Shown here piece after piece: positions 1 through 8,291 of a DNA stretch of 64,000 bases (its first letter is position 1; each line of letters starts with the position of its first letter). The stretch spans positions 806,001-870,000 of the forward strand of contig OY781040.1 of assembly GCA_963676095.1 (NCBI GenBank), given 5' to 3'. The translations under genes and the position numbers were made by a program. Under the pieces are notes generated by a model, which had not been told where the DNA came from, searched no databases, and saw nothing but the letters and a program-made list of their open reading frames with translations. Origin of the DNA: G963676095 sp963676095. GTDB taxonomy: Bacteria; Bacteroidota; Bacteroidia; Bacteroidales; Prolixibacteraceae.

Positions 1-39
1 AATCGAGTAGACCCAGGGAACTTCCCCCTGAGTCCCTCC

Positions 40-75
40 CAGATCCGTACGTGACAGTCTCCCGTCATACGGCTC
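40..75 (-). ncRNA. Group II intron 1 domain V
   Basis: The minus strand of these bases forms the short hairpin typical of domain V: GAGCCGTATG pairs with CACGTACGGATC-like sequence across a GGGAGACTGT-type internal loop and tip. Domain V is the catalytic core of group II introns. It lies just downstream of the maturase stop and upstream of a GGGGGAAGTTCCC domain VI-like hairpin, in the expected order. Confidence 0.8.
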
Positions 76-100
76 CTATTATTCAGCCTCAATGGTACAT

Positions 101-1357
101 TCATACCATTGGCGGTGTGATTCCAAACTTCCAGTGTGCAAATAAAGTGGGGTTCTGTTTATACATACTACCCAACCACCGAATCGCTCTGGTTTTATGC
201 CTTCTACATCGCTTAAACTTCCGTGATACCCAATGGGCTAATCGTTCGTTTAGACGCTGAAACAACGGATACATCGCTGATTTGTAAAACTTGCTGTAGT
301 AACTGATATAGCCTTGCAACATCGGATTAAAAATATTCGCTAAATCCGTCAGGCTTTTATCTGATCTTTCATGTAAGTTCCAGCTCCTTATTTCTTTGCT
401 GATCTTCTTTTTCGCTTTCATGCTGATAGCAGGACTAAAATTAATAAAGAATTTACCCCATCGATTCTTTGACCTCCTTGCCATAAAAGTAAACCCGAGA
501 AAATCAAATTTCTCCAGGTCATGGCTTCCTCTTCTGTCATCATCTTTGCAGTAAACAATCTTAGTCTTTGCTTCATTTAATGAAAGTTTACACTGTTCCA
601 TTCTATCCTTGATCGCTGTTTTAAGGAACTCTGCTTCTTCCTTTGTCCTGCAATGGCAAATGGTATCGTCCGCATATCTTTCAAAGGGGACTAAGGGATA
701 TTTCCGTTTCATCCATTCATCAAAAGTATAATGCATATACAGATTCGCTAATAGTGGCCCGACTACTGACCCTTGTGGTACTCCATTCGCTCTCTTTATC
801 TGATGACCATCACTTGTTTGGTATGGAACTTTCAGCCATCTTTCAATATAAAGTAATATCCAGCGCTCCGATGTGTGTCGTTTGACTGCCTTCATGAGAA
901 GTTCATGATCTATCGTGTCGAAAAACTTTCGAATGTCCAGATCAAGTACCCAGTCATATCGCCAGCACCGTCGCCGGGCTGCTTCTACCGCCTGATGGGC
1001 CGACCGGTTTGGCCGGTAAGCATAAGAGTTCTCGTGGAATAATGGATCAATTACCGGTTCTAATAGCAGAACTGCGCACATTTGTGCGACGCGATCCGAG
1101 ACCGAAGGGATTCCAAGCGGCCTCGTTTCTCCATTCCCTTTGGGTATTTCAACCAGTTTTACTGCCGATGGCATATAACTCCCCGATGACATCCGGTTCC
1201 AAAGTTTATATAGGTTCTTCCCTACTTCACGATCGAACGATTCTATGGTTACATTGTCTATGCCTCCGGCTCCCTGGTTGCGTTTCACCTTCAGGTATGC
1301 CTTCCAAACTACTTGTTTTGGAATGTCAAATGGCTTTGCTGTCTGATTTAATTTCAT
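101..1357 (-). CDS. ltrA: Group II intron reverse transcriptase/maturase
   Basis: This 418-residue protein reverse-transcribes the intron RNA and assists its splicing. It is the only gene in intron 1. Visible motifs are RT blocks with GIPSVSDRVAQ near residue 82, SYAYRPNRSAHQA near 111, DLDIRKFFDTIDH near 139, NGVPQGS near 191 and the catalytic YADD at 228-231. A maturase (X) domain follows, with QGYISYYSKFY and a basic HWVSRKFKR-like stretch. No HNH endonuclease domain follows the maturase domain, so insertion would rely on an endonuclease-independent route. The frame is intact and all catalytic aspartates are present, so the element could be active. Confidence 0.95.
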   Translation of the reverse strand: MKLNQTAKPFDIPKQVVWKAYLKVKRNQGAGGIDNVTIESFDREVGKNLYKLWNRMSSGSYMPSAVKLVEIPKGNGETRPLGIPSVSDRVAQMCAVLLLEPVIDPLFHENSYAYRPNRSAHQAVEAARRRCWRYDWVLDLDIRKFFDTIDHELLMKAVKRHTSERWILLYIERWLKVPYQTSDGHQIKRANGVPQGSVVGPLLANLYMHYTFDEWMKRKYPLVPFERYADDTICHCRTKEEAEFLKTAIKDRMEQCKLSLNEAKTKIVYCKDDDRRGSHDLEKFDFLGFTFMARRSKNRWGKFFINFSPAISMKAKKKISKEIRSWNLHERSDKSLTDLANIFNPMLQGYISYYSKFYKSAMYPLFQRLNERLAHWVSRKFKRCRRHKTRAIRWLGSMYKQNPTLFAHWKFGITPPMV

Positions 1358-1888
1358 CCTAAAATTGCTTTCAGTTGGTTAATTCTTTCAGCTGAATAAT
1401 GTACCCCCTTCGCTAAACCTTCATTACAAAGACTGTCTGATACTACTACGGGGTACTCTGTCCCTGTGCCTCGTATTGGTACTCTGAACTTTACAGGTTC
1501 TCTGCTTAGCGTTCTCCCTTAGCACCGAGACGACAGGTTCCCAAGTTCCATGATAACGCCTCTTTACAGATCATGCCATCTTTGTGCCGGATGCCGCTTA
1601 GACAGTGTATCAGGTGCCCTCCAAGCTTATCCCGGGTTAACGACTTCCCCCCGGTTCTGACATCATCACTACGCTTTCGACATTTCATCAATGGTTCCCT
1701 TGCGGTCATCTTCTGTAAAGTCACCTGATAGATTCTACTCTACCTTTTCTGTATCGCTCACGACCGCACCTCTTAAATGCAGCAGCATACAGCGGTTTGA
1801 AATCAGTTCCTGCAAACCGAATCCGGAGGGCCTGCCTCCATCATCATCATAGCATCAGCTCCCGCTACAGGAGTTGTTCTTGGCGCAC

Positions 1889-2576
1889 TATCATCGGCAT
1901 ACCGTTCAAACTTGACTCCATTAAAATGTTTGGTCAGCCATTGGTCGAAAGTATAATGAAGAAACAGGTTGGCAAGCAATGGACTGATAACACCACCTTG
2001 CGGTGTGCCTTTGCCTTGTTTGTGTACCTTTTCATTATTGGCCTTCAGCACAGGTGCAGTTAGCCAACGGACAATGTACATCTTTGCCCATTTCTCACTT
2101 ACATGCTTGTCAATGGCCAGTAGCAGCTTTTCATGGTCGATGTTGTCAAAGAAGCCTTTGATGTCTATATCAATTACCCAATTGTACAGCCAGCAATTGC
2201 GCCTTGCCTTTCGAAGTGCATCGTGTGCACTCTTGTTGGGGCGGTAGCCATAACTGTCTTCGTGGAAAATTGCTTCCATTCTTGGCTCTAAATAATCTTT
2301 GACCACCATTTGTGCCACCCTGTCCCCTACTGTCGGTATCCCAAGCTTGCGGGTTTTGCCATCGGCTTTGGGTATCTCAACTTCTCTTACAGGGGGTGGA
2401 AAATACGAACCTGACGAAAGCCTGTTCCATAGCTTGTACAGGTTGTTTGACAGGTTTTCCTCAAACTGCTTGAGGCTTTCTCCGTCAATACCTGCCGAAC
2501 CCCTATTGGCTTTCACTTTCTTGTAAGCCTCCCATACCATTGGCTTTGTAACTGGTATTGGTTTTGTTTCACTCAT
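1889..2576 (-). pseudogene. Group II intron reverse transcriptase, interrupted after YADD
   Basis: The reading frame encodes a normal reverse transcriptase N-terminus: residues 1-229 carry GIPTVGDRVAQM, SYGYRPNKSAHDA, DIDIKGFFDNIDH, KGTPQGGVISPLLANL and YADD at 226-229. One base after YADD the sequence switches to the 5' end of intron 1. Residues read beyond that point up to 1803 are intron RNA, not protein. If intron 1 splices out, the host frame could be restored, with its C-terminal half lying off the left edge. It is functional only if nested splicing works. Confidence 0.85.
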
Positions 2577-3127
2577 TTTAATCCTCCTTGCCTAAAATGG
2601 CATGTTGTTAAAATTTGTTCTACTAATTGACCTAAACCCTTCGCTCCTTCTATGTTTCCATAGCTCTCAGCACTACTACGGTTTAGTCCGCCCCCATACG
2701 TTGCTTTGGTACTTTCTGCCTCGTGTTGCTTCACTTGTGCATTTTCCCTTGTCATCAACGTGTGGGTTCCCTCGTTCCATCAATGAGCCTGGTTAAAGTT
2801 CATGCCTCCTTAATATCGGTTGGCACATAGCCGGTAAACAGGTTTCTGCTATGCTCATCCTGCCAATAGCACAAAATAGGCAGTTTTGCCAACGGGTTAC
2901 ATTTTCTCGACACTTCATCAGAGGTTCACTTGAGTTCATCTCCTTTAACCGTACCTGACTCCTTTTATGAAGCCTTTTCTTTATTGCTAAGCACCAATGC
3001 CCTTTCAGGCTAAAAAGCACCATAAAGCGGTTTGAAAGCTGCTCCTGTAAGCTGCTTTCGGTGGGCCGTCCACCATCTCATTAATAGCGTATCAAAGAAC
3101 TAATTCGTCCTCTAAGTCGAGGCGCAC
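1889..3127 (-). mobile_element. Group II intron 2, 5' portion (host of intron 1)
   Basis: A second intron starts on the minus strand at 3127 with GTGCGCC, preceded by the exon sequence GCATA. Its RNA domains fill 2577-3127 and its reverse transcriptase begins at 2576. The element is split by intron 1, which enters at 1888 after GATGATA. The rest of intron 2 should continue beyond base 1 of the window. Both insertion sites end in ATA before GTGCGCC, which suggests related target recognition. Confidence 0.8.
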
Positions 3128-3298
3128 TATGCTAAGTTGTGTGGAATTTCTTCTGCAACTATTAGTAAACTGAAAATTGCCGATGGGTACGATATTCCTT
3201 TATCAACAATATATAATATCTGCAGGCACGAAAGATATTCCCTTAAGAAATTGTTTGATGAATTTGAAAAGGAATATGGTATAAATATTCCTGACTAA
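3128..3298 (+). pseudogene. XRE-type helix-turn-helix protein, C-terminal remnant
   Basis: An open frame with no start codon runs from the intron 2 boundary to TAA at 3296-3298. It encodes AKLCGISSATISKLKIADG followed by a helical tail ending in EYGINIPD. The segment GISSATISKL matches the second and third helices of a Cro/CI-like DNA-binding fold. The coding strand is opposite to intron 2, so the intron is in antisense orientation and cannot be spliced from this gene's mRNA. The 5' part would lie left of the window. Confidence 0.6.
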
Positions 3299-3462
3299 GC
3301 CAAATGGTTATTCGTCATAAGTTCGTTAGAATTTTGTCCTTTGATAAAAGGTGTAAAATGGAGACACAAAAGGGAGAATATCAGTTCCGATGATCCTTTT
3401 GCAACTGCTGTAACGGCTTCTTAATCTCGTATGTCATTGTCAGATAAAACAGATCCGCCCCA

Positions 3463-3814
3463 GACTTTCACTGTGAAGCGTATCTCCGGAGAGATTGGGT
3501 ACCTGGTCATCTGGACGTCAAAATCCAGTTATTCGGATGCGTCCATGTGAACATTCTGACGGCGGATTGCAAATATTTTGAGGTCGGATTACGGAAGATC
3601 AAACGGTTCTCATGACAACTTCAGACGGCTGAATGCAGAACTTCGGACATATCTCCCGATGAGTTCAGACGTCTGAACCCGGGCATTCTCACGTAGAAAC
3701 TCAGTCATTCGAACGTATCTCTGCACATATTTTGACGCAGAAACCTGCACATTCTGACGCTTCTCCGGATCCATTCGGACGGCTGATTTGGAAAGTCCGG
3801 CCGGCTTCCGGTAA
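3463..3814. repeat. 22-bp-period degenerate array A (about 16 units)
   Basis: Units of exactly 22 bp start at 3463, 3485, 3507 and so on, and can be followed to 3814. The best units (from 3617) share a word at positions 3-11 of the unit, consensus ATTCnGACG. Examples are ACTTCAGACG, GTTCAGACG, ATTCGAACG, ATTTTGACG, ATTCTGACG and ATTCGGACG. The other half of each unit is largely variable. The first two units are weak. The array abuts the decayed IS91 transposase. Apparent ORFs across it are shadows, because the period is not divisible by three. Confidence 0.75.
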
Positions 3815-4205
3815 ACTGTATTTGAGAATAGTTCTTTCCAATAACACCGGTGTATTGTCAAAGTCACCGTCGACCAAGTAACTTTCCGCTGCAAGGATGC
3901 CAAAACAGGCCGGTATGACCGGGAAATGACCCTGACAGCAAATGAGTTTATCCGCCAGTTTATGCAGCATATCACTCCCATCGGGCTTTTATAAAATACG
4001 TTACTTTGGTATCCTGGCCCCGGTAAACAGCCCGGATAAAAAGGAGCAGTGCCTGAGCGTGATTGATAAGCAGCAATATATCTCAGAACTGGAAGGACTG
4101 AACGCTTATGAAGCCTGGTGCTACATCAGCGGCAATGATCCGTCACGGTGCAAAAAATGTCAGGCAGGAAGAATGAGACCGGCCCTGTTGAGCAGTAGCG
4201 CTTGA
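3810..4205 (+). pseudogene. IS91-family transposase C-terminal remnant with frameshifts
   Basis: Three consecutive frames together read like the end of an IS91 Y2 transposase: YLRIVLSNNTGVLSK (frame 1, to about 3860), VTVDQVTFRCKDAKTGRY then MTLTANEFIRQFMQHI (frame 2, to about 3989), and GFYKIRYFGILAPVN with a following helix (frame 3, to 4205). The order matches the family pattern ISN..., VTFRYKD, EFLRRF.QH and GF.KIRYFGIL. Two frameshifts and the missing catalytic N-terminus show that it is dead. Confidence 0.75.
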
Positions 4206-4603
4206 AAAAGACAACCAAACGTTCTTTGATAACAAAAAACGAAAATTAAAAGCAGGGGAAAAAACTGCAACGGGAAAATTATGCCCGGAAGTAACTGAAA
4301 ACTGGGAAATGAAATACAAAAAGCCGGTTATAAACCAGGGGGAGAGCTAAAGTAATCTCTTGAAAAGGAGAAAGCAATATAGCAGGCCCATAGCGGCGAC
4401 AGGAATCAGTCCAACTCCATTTTATCCATCATTGAAATCCACTTTTCCAAATTGTAAATCATTTAGATTTTATTTCTAAATTTAACAACACGTTATCTGA
4501 ACGATGGATAAAATGCTAAAAAAGTTGTACACTATTAGTTGCATAGACTAACCAGTTTAATTAATTCATAAATATTAAGATAATTAAAATGTAAATGATG
4601 AAA
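4206..4603. other. Intergenic, no gene seen
   Basis: This is AT-rich sequence between the IS91 remnant and the IS4 insertion. I see no coding frame of substance. Its last bases, ending ATGATGAAATATTATATAT, contain the original start of the lipoprotein gene that IS4 interrupts. Confidence 0.6.
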
Positions 4604-4613
4604 TATTATATAT
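4604..4613. repeat. Target-site duplication, left copy
   Basis: TATTATATAT lies immediately outside the left IS4 terminal repeat and is identical to 6093-6102 on the other side. Ten bp is within the range known for IS4-family elements. Confidence 0.9.
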
Positions 4614-6092
4614 CAATGTCGTTTAGTTAGTGATTATTTATAATCGTTTGTAATTCATTGAGTACGGCTTCTTTTGTTTTTTGTTTCTGAGGTTTCTTCG
4701 CCCGGACCTTATGATTTCGCGGGTGTTCCAGACCAATAAATCAAAAGCATGCAAGGCTTCCTTGTATTTTTTGTGGATAAAAGTTGGCACTAGTATGTCC
4801 ATTGTGGTTGCAAGGGCATATGTTCGGTTAATTTTTTGGCCATGTTTGCGGTTTTTGTCCGCTTCGTATTCAGCAATCACCTTTTCTTCAATTGGATGGG
4901 CATAAGCTGCGCTCAATGTCATTAAAAATACCTTGGCGTGAAAATCCTGTTTTACGGCTTTGGCCGTTTTACCCGAGAAATCTTCCAGTTCAATACGGCT
5001 TTTCAACAACTTGTACGCCTCCTCTTCGTTCCACCGGTAATGGTAAAGTTGTTCAAAATCGCTGTAAAGATATGTTTTGTCGTCTAGTAGCGATGTGCAT
5101 AGTATCTCTTTGTCCCCATTTTCGAGTTCGACTTTGATGAGCCTGCACGTTATTTCTGTATCCAACATGTGAGGGAAATCTTTCAGTTTTGACCTGTCTT
5201 TTTTAGGAAGGGAAAAAGTGACAATTCTCTCTTTGTCGGTGCTTTCGGTGAAGTCTTTCACTTTCAACCACCAATCTTCTTTGAGGCGCACGCAGAATTC
5301 AATACCCCTGGCTTTCAATAAAAACAGCAACCAAAAGCTGGGATATCCCCGGTCGAGCAACAACATGTCGCCAGCATTGACCTTATCCAAATGTTCCATC
5401 AATAAATCCCGCTCGCTTGAAGCGTAAGGGGCTATTTGCGAATCGATCGTTATCAAATTTAAAGGGTCGTATAATAATGATCCCATGGCCAGCGACCGCG
5501 GACTGTCGGCCTTTGGGCCAAATTGGTGAACACCGAACTCTTCAACAACTGTTGGATGATTGGGCAATACAAGCCGGGTGCCATCAACAGCCAGCAACCG
5601 CATATTGTGCCACACATAGCATTCTGCACCTTCATAAAAATCATTGACGGCTATTTCGTTCAAATGCTTAAATGCCTCGGGCTTCAGTTTTGCCCGGGCT
5701 TGAGTGAACGCGCCTTTGGTCGCTTTCCTAATGTTGAAGTCGCTTTGGGTGGCTTCCTTGAAGAAGCGGTCCAAATCCCGCTGCATGGAACTTTTAAACT
5801 TGAGCACCAACAAGATTATCGTTTTGATCGGTAATTTTCTCTTACGGGTAAATACCCCTTCTTGGCCGTCTTTAAAACGGCTGCTAAATTGTTCTTTATC
5901 AATTTCATCATCGATATGTCCTGTTAATGTTTCCCGATAATCCGGTTTTTTGTTTCTACTTGGGTTACCCCCTTTATTCCCCTACAAAATAATCATTAGG
6001 GCAAGAATTACAAACTTTTCAAAGTACTATTTTTTATCAAAATCCCTTTAAAATAACGCACCTCAGAGCGTTTTCTTAACTAAACGACATTG
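4614..6092 (-). mobile_element. IS4-family insertion sequence, complete
   Basis: The element is 1479 bp. It is bounded by perfect 16-bp terminal inverted repeats (CAATGTCGTTTAGTTA at 4614, its complement ending at 6092) and flanked by identical 10-bp target duplications. It carries one transposase on the minus strand. The insertion separates the start codon region of a lipoprotein gene (left) from the remainder (right). Intact ends and perfect direct repeats suggest a recent insertion. Confidence 0.93.
4638..5813 (-). CDS. IS4-family DDE transposase
   Basis: This protein cuts and pastes the surrounding element. Visible features are the first catalytic Asp in LLAVDGTRL, the second in MLLLDRGYPS, and the YHYRWNEEEAYKLLK block that supplies the Glu of the DDE triad. 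The stated start is a TTG at 5811-5813. The same frame stays open upstream to about 5975 and encodes a typical IS4 N-terminus (DKEQFSSRFKDG, then FTRKRKLPIKTI), but contains no ATG, GTG or TTG there. Either an unusual start codon is used or the start was lost by mutation. The C-terminal end lies 24 bp from the left terminal repeat. Confidence 0.9.
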   Translation of the reverse strand: MLVLKFKSSMQRDLDRFFKEATQSDFNIRKATKGAFTQARAKLKPEAFKHLNEIAVNDFYEGAECYVWHNMRLLAVDGTRLVLPNHPTVVEEFGVHQFGPKADSPRSLAMGSLLYDPLNLITIDSQIAPYASSERDLLMEHLDKVNAGDMLLLDRGYPSFWLLFLLKARGIEFCVRLKEDWWLKVKDFTESTDKERIVTFSLPKKDRSKLKDFPHMLDTEITCRLIKVELENGDKEILCTSLLDDKTYLYSDFEQLYHYRWNEEEAYKLLKSRIELEDFSGKTAKAVKQDFHAKVFLMTLSAAYAHPIEEKVIAEYEADKNRKHGQKINRTYALATTMDILVPTFIHKKYKEALHAFDLLVWNTREIIRSGRRNLRNKKQKKPYSMNYKRL

Positions 6093-6102
6093 TATTATAT
6101 AT
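6093..6102. repeat. Target-site duplication, right copy
   Basis: TATTATATAT is identical to 4604-4613 and adjoins the right IS4 terminal repeat. Confidence 0.9.
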
Positions 6103-6704
6103 CCTTATTCGCTTTAATTATATTTTTTACTTCCTGCAAAGTACTCCCAACAACTAAATACAGTAAAATATCAAATGATAATTCTGTGTGCCAAATTAGC
6201 GAAGTAGATTTCGGAAAAAATCAAAAAATTATTACAAATGTTGAGGCGAAATTTGAATTAACTTTATCTGATCCAGTCTTAAAATACGATGAATTTTCTT
6301 ATTCAAATTATAAGACCTTTTCATTTAAAGCTGATTCGTTAAAAGAGTATACAATTACGGTAAGTAGCTTATGTGATTGTTTAGGATTCAATAAATATAT
6401 GTTTATTCCAGAATTAATTGTTTTTAATGAAAATGGTGAAATTATAAAGACAAATTTGGACAAAACTTATATTGGTGGTGAAAAGATGAGACCTATATCA
6501 TTAATCAAACAATGGAAAGTGAATATGAGCTCAAATACAAATTATAATATTTTATTGTATTCAAATAATGACTACTTACAGAAGAAAATATTTTACACTG
6601 TATCCTCAAGCCCGACATTTGATAGAGATGTATATGTTCCTTTCTTTTTCGGAATGGTTAAATCATCATTGATTGGTAAATTTTACATTGAAATAGAAAA
6701 TTAA
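6093..6704 (+). pseudogene. Lipoprotein gene split by IS4 insertion
   Basis: Joining the left flank (ATGAAATATTATATAT) to the right flank (CCTTATTCGC) after removing one target copy restores the N-terminus MKYYISLFALIIFFTSCK. This is a classic lipoprotein signal with lipobox FTSC. The present downstream frame lacks that ATG and could only start at TTG (6090-6092), inside the IS terminal repeat. The mature part of about 185 residues is beta-rich (KTFSFKADSLKEYTITVSS, ISLIKQWKVNMSSNTNYNILL) and resembles no family I recognise. From TTG it would still carry most of the signal peptide, so residual expression is possible. Confidence 0.85.
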
Positions 6705-6723
6705 AAACAGTGTGCAATAATTA

Positions 6724-6766
6724 GCCTCCAATAAAGCGTTGCTTGCATACGCTTTAGATTGGAGGC
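6724..6766. other. Strong hairpin downstream of the lipoprotein gene
   Basis: GCCTCCAAT-AAAGCG (6724-6738) pairs with CGCTTT-AG-ATTGGAGGC (6750-6766) around an 11-nt loop, giving 15 bp with one 2-nt bulge. It lies 20 bp after the lipoprotein stop. It may act as a transcript end without a clear U-run, or be a small mobile-repeat remnant. Confidence 0.55.
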
Positions 6767-7191
6767 AGTGTTGAACTAAATATGATTTTTCTTGTAACCA
6801 CCTTTTTGTCAACATTCTAACAGTAGTGTTTTCAATAGGATTTAGGGTTCCCTTCCAGTCGGTTTTTACCATTTGTTTTTACATCCGGAAGATCTGGCTT
6901 ATGATCAAAAATTCTGTTTCCCTTCAAAAACATTCCGGTGCACGTATAAGAAACCGCTCGCAACATGTAAGACTTACTTTGATGAAAATATACTCAATAA
7001 AACATTCCTTTTTCTCTTATTTATTATAAAAATCATCTAAATTGGGAAACGATTTACCAATACTGACCTTTTATGAAAGAATATTTAGCCACTCCAGATT
7101 CATTACCTTAAGCCCTAGATAATAGATATTATACCGAATAAAATTTTAATAAGTTCTTTTACATATTTTTGTAGTCCATAAACAAACGATA
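6767..7191. other. Intergenic, no gene seen
   Basis: No convincing coding frame is present. A TATTTTTG sequence near 7166-7174 resembles a -7 box upstream of the truncated transposase, but no matching TTG lies at the right distance. Confidence 0.5.
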
Positions 7192-7617
7192 ATGAGTGTC
7201 AAATATGACAAGGTCAAGAAAAACCCGACTCAATTTCTCAGTCTGACAGGTTTTACCCCAGCAGAGTTTGAGCAGTTAGCCGACGAGTTCCGTAATGAAT
7301 GGGAGGATTATTCCACCCATTTTACCTTAGAGGGCAAACTCAGACAACGAATAGCATTACCACGAAAGAGAAACGCTCTTCCAGAGATTCAAGATAAATT
7401 GTTTTTCATCCTGGTGTATCTAGAAACCTTCCCATTGCAGGAGCTTCAGGCCGCCACCTTTTCGATGACACAGCCCCAAGCCAACTTTTGGATACATCTG
7501 CTAAGTCCAATCCTTTGTAAAACCCTCAAAAGGCTAAAAGAACTTTCTGAGCGTAACAGCCAAAAACTGGAACAGCTTCTGAAGGATTGCCCGGATGTTT
7601 TGCTGGACGGAGTGGAA
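7192..7617 (+). pseudogene. IS5-like DDE transposase, N-terminal fragment
   Basis: The first ~142 residues look like the helix-rich N-terminus of an IS5/HARBI1-type transposase: FLSLTGFTPAEFEQLADEF, a basic RKRNALPEIQDKLFFILVYL segment, and MTQPQANFWIHLLSPIL. The frame reaches LLDGVER, where the first catalytic Asp region begins, then switches to unrelated sequence. The DDE catalytic domain is missing, so the gene is dead. The residues after about 7617 in this frame are not transposase. Confidence 0.75.
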
Positions 7618-7934
7618 AGGATTGGGAAAATCTTTCTGAAATTGAGAAAAAAAGAATGGCAAACCTTCCTGCTTATTTACACTATGGCGTAAATACAGAT
7701 GAGGGCGTTTTGATGAGGAAAAACAATGTTCCAAGAAGTATTGCCAATCGCCTTGGTGAATTATATAGTGCATCCGTGGAAGGTCAAATATTTGATCAAC
7801 CTTCAAGTTCAGTTTCCCAGTGGATAGGTCAACAGCCAACAGAAACATGGAATCGTGTCAGACCTGCAGAGTCAAGACTTTCAGGAGATGACTATAAAAA
7901 AGTCTGGATGAAATTGAATGGGATAACTACATGA
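7618..7934 (+). pseudogene. C-terminal fragment of an unidentified larger protein
   Basis: A different frame from the transposase reads DWENLSEIEKKRMANLPAYL, HYGVNTDEGVLMRKNNVPRS, IANRLGELY and ends KKVWMKLNGITT. The codon pattern and the absence of a plausible start suggest the tail of a longer gene, truncated by the same deletion that cut the transposase. The VPRSIANRLGELY segment reminds me of the C-terminal tails of some large superfamily 2 helicases, but this is a weak impression. I cannot name the family. Confidence 0.4.
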
Positions 7935-8076
7935 AAAATCTGCAGAGAACCTGAGCGAGCTTATCGAAAAGTTTATCCGCGACGAGCTGCAGAAATCGCA
8001 GTCACTGGCAGAATCAGGCAAAGTTGTCCCCGACCTTGTCGAAGAAGTAAAAAAGCTGAAAGCAGCGGGCAAGTGA
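7933..8076 (+). pseudogene. Short helical C-terminal fragment, family unknown
   Basis: An open frame without a start reads EKSAENLSELIEKFIRDELQ, KSQSLAESGKVVPDLVEEVK and ends KLKAAGK before TGA at 8074-8076. It looks like a charged, amphipathic tail. It follows directly on the previous fragment in another frame, so it is either a frameshifted continuation or a third piece of junk. No function is assigned. Confidence 0.3.
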
Positions 8077-8189
8077 GGGCAAAGCCGGGCTTGCCGGGGC
8101 TTTGCCAAAACAGGAGCGGCTTACGTGAAACGAAAGCGGAGGATAAGTAAGGGCCCCGATTCCGGTGAAGGATCGAAATACCGGACTTT

Positions 8190-8277
8190 TGAAAAATACT
8201 ATGCTTTTTGCGAAAAGATGCTGTTCTCTTCGTAAAAAGATACCGAAGATTTCCGGAAAAGATACTGAACTTTTTTC
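8190..8277. repeat. 22-bp-period degenerate array B (4 units)
   Basis: Units start at 8190, 8212, 8234 and 8256. Units 2-4 share the word (G/A)AAAAGAT(G/A)C and a pyrimidine-rich second half ending TTTC or TTCC; unit 1 is more diverged. The array lies 3' of the rpn gene and ends about 15 bp before a TATTTGGGGAAAAG motif that also follows array C. Confidence 0.65.
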
Positions 8278-8291
8278 GGAGTCATTTGGCG

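Larger units (their letters stand above)
2..1888 (-). mobile_element. Group II intron 1 (nested, apparently complete)
   Basis: The minus strand opens at 1888 with the typical intron 5' sequence GTGCGCC. It contains one reverse transcriptase/maturase gene and ends with a recognisable domain V at about 40-75 (minus strand GAGCCGTATGACGGGAGAC, hairpin partner CACGTACGG). A domain VI-like hairpin and CTACTCGAT follow, so the 3' splice site is probably within the first few bases of the window. The 5' region (1760-1888) resembles the 5' region of intron 2 at 3000-3127; both contain TTTCAAACCGCT and an AAAGAAAAGG-like stretch. The element is inserted inside the reverse transcriptase gene of intron 2. 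The 3' boundary is inferred, because the window ends there. Confidence 0.85.

Noticed and set aside
2..1769. Intron 1 starting at 1769 (GTGCGGTCG)
   Set aside because: Comparison with intron 2 shows that sequence homologous to its 5' region extends further to 1888, and the host frame breaks at 1888.
1..3127. Retron or diversity-generating retroelement
   Set aside because: The reverse transcriptases have group II maturase features, intron 5' ends and domain V; there is no template/variable repeat pair or msr/msd structure.
3463..3814. CRISPR array
   Set aside because: No repeat is conserved over 23-47 bp and no unique spacers of regular size lie between identical repeats; only an 8-9 base core is shared in a 22-bp unit. 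No cas genes are in the window.
3610..3981. Minus-strand ORFs across array A
   Set aside because: They are readings of the repeat array and the antisense of the IS91 remnant.
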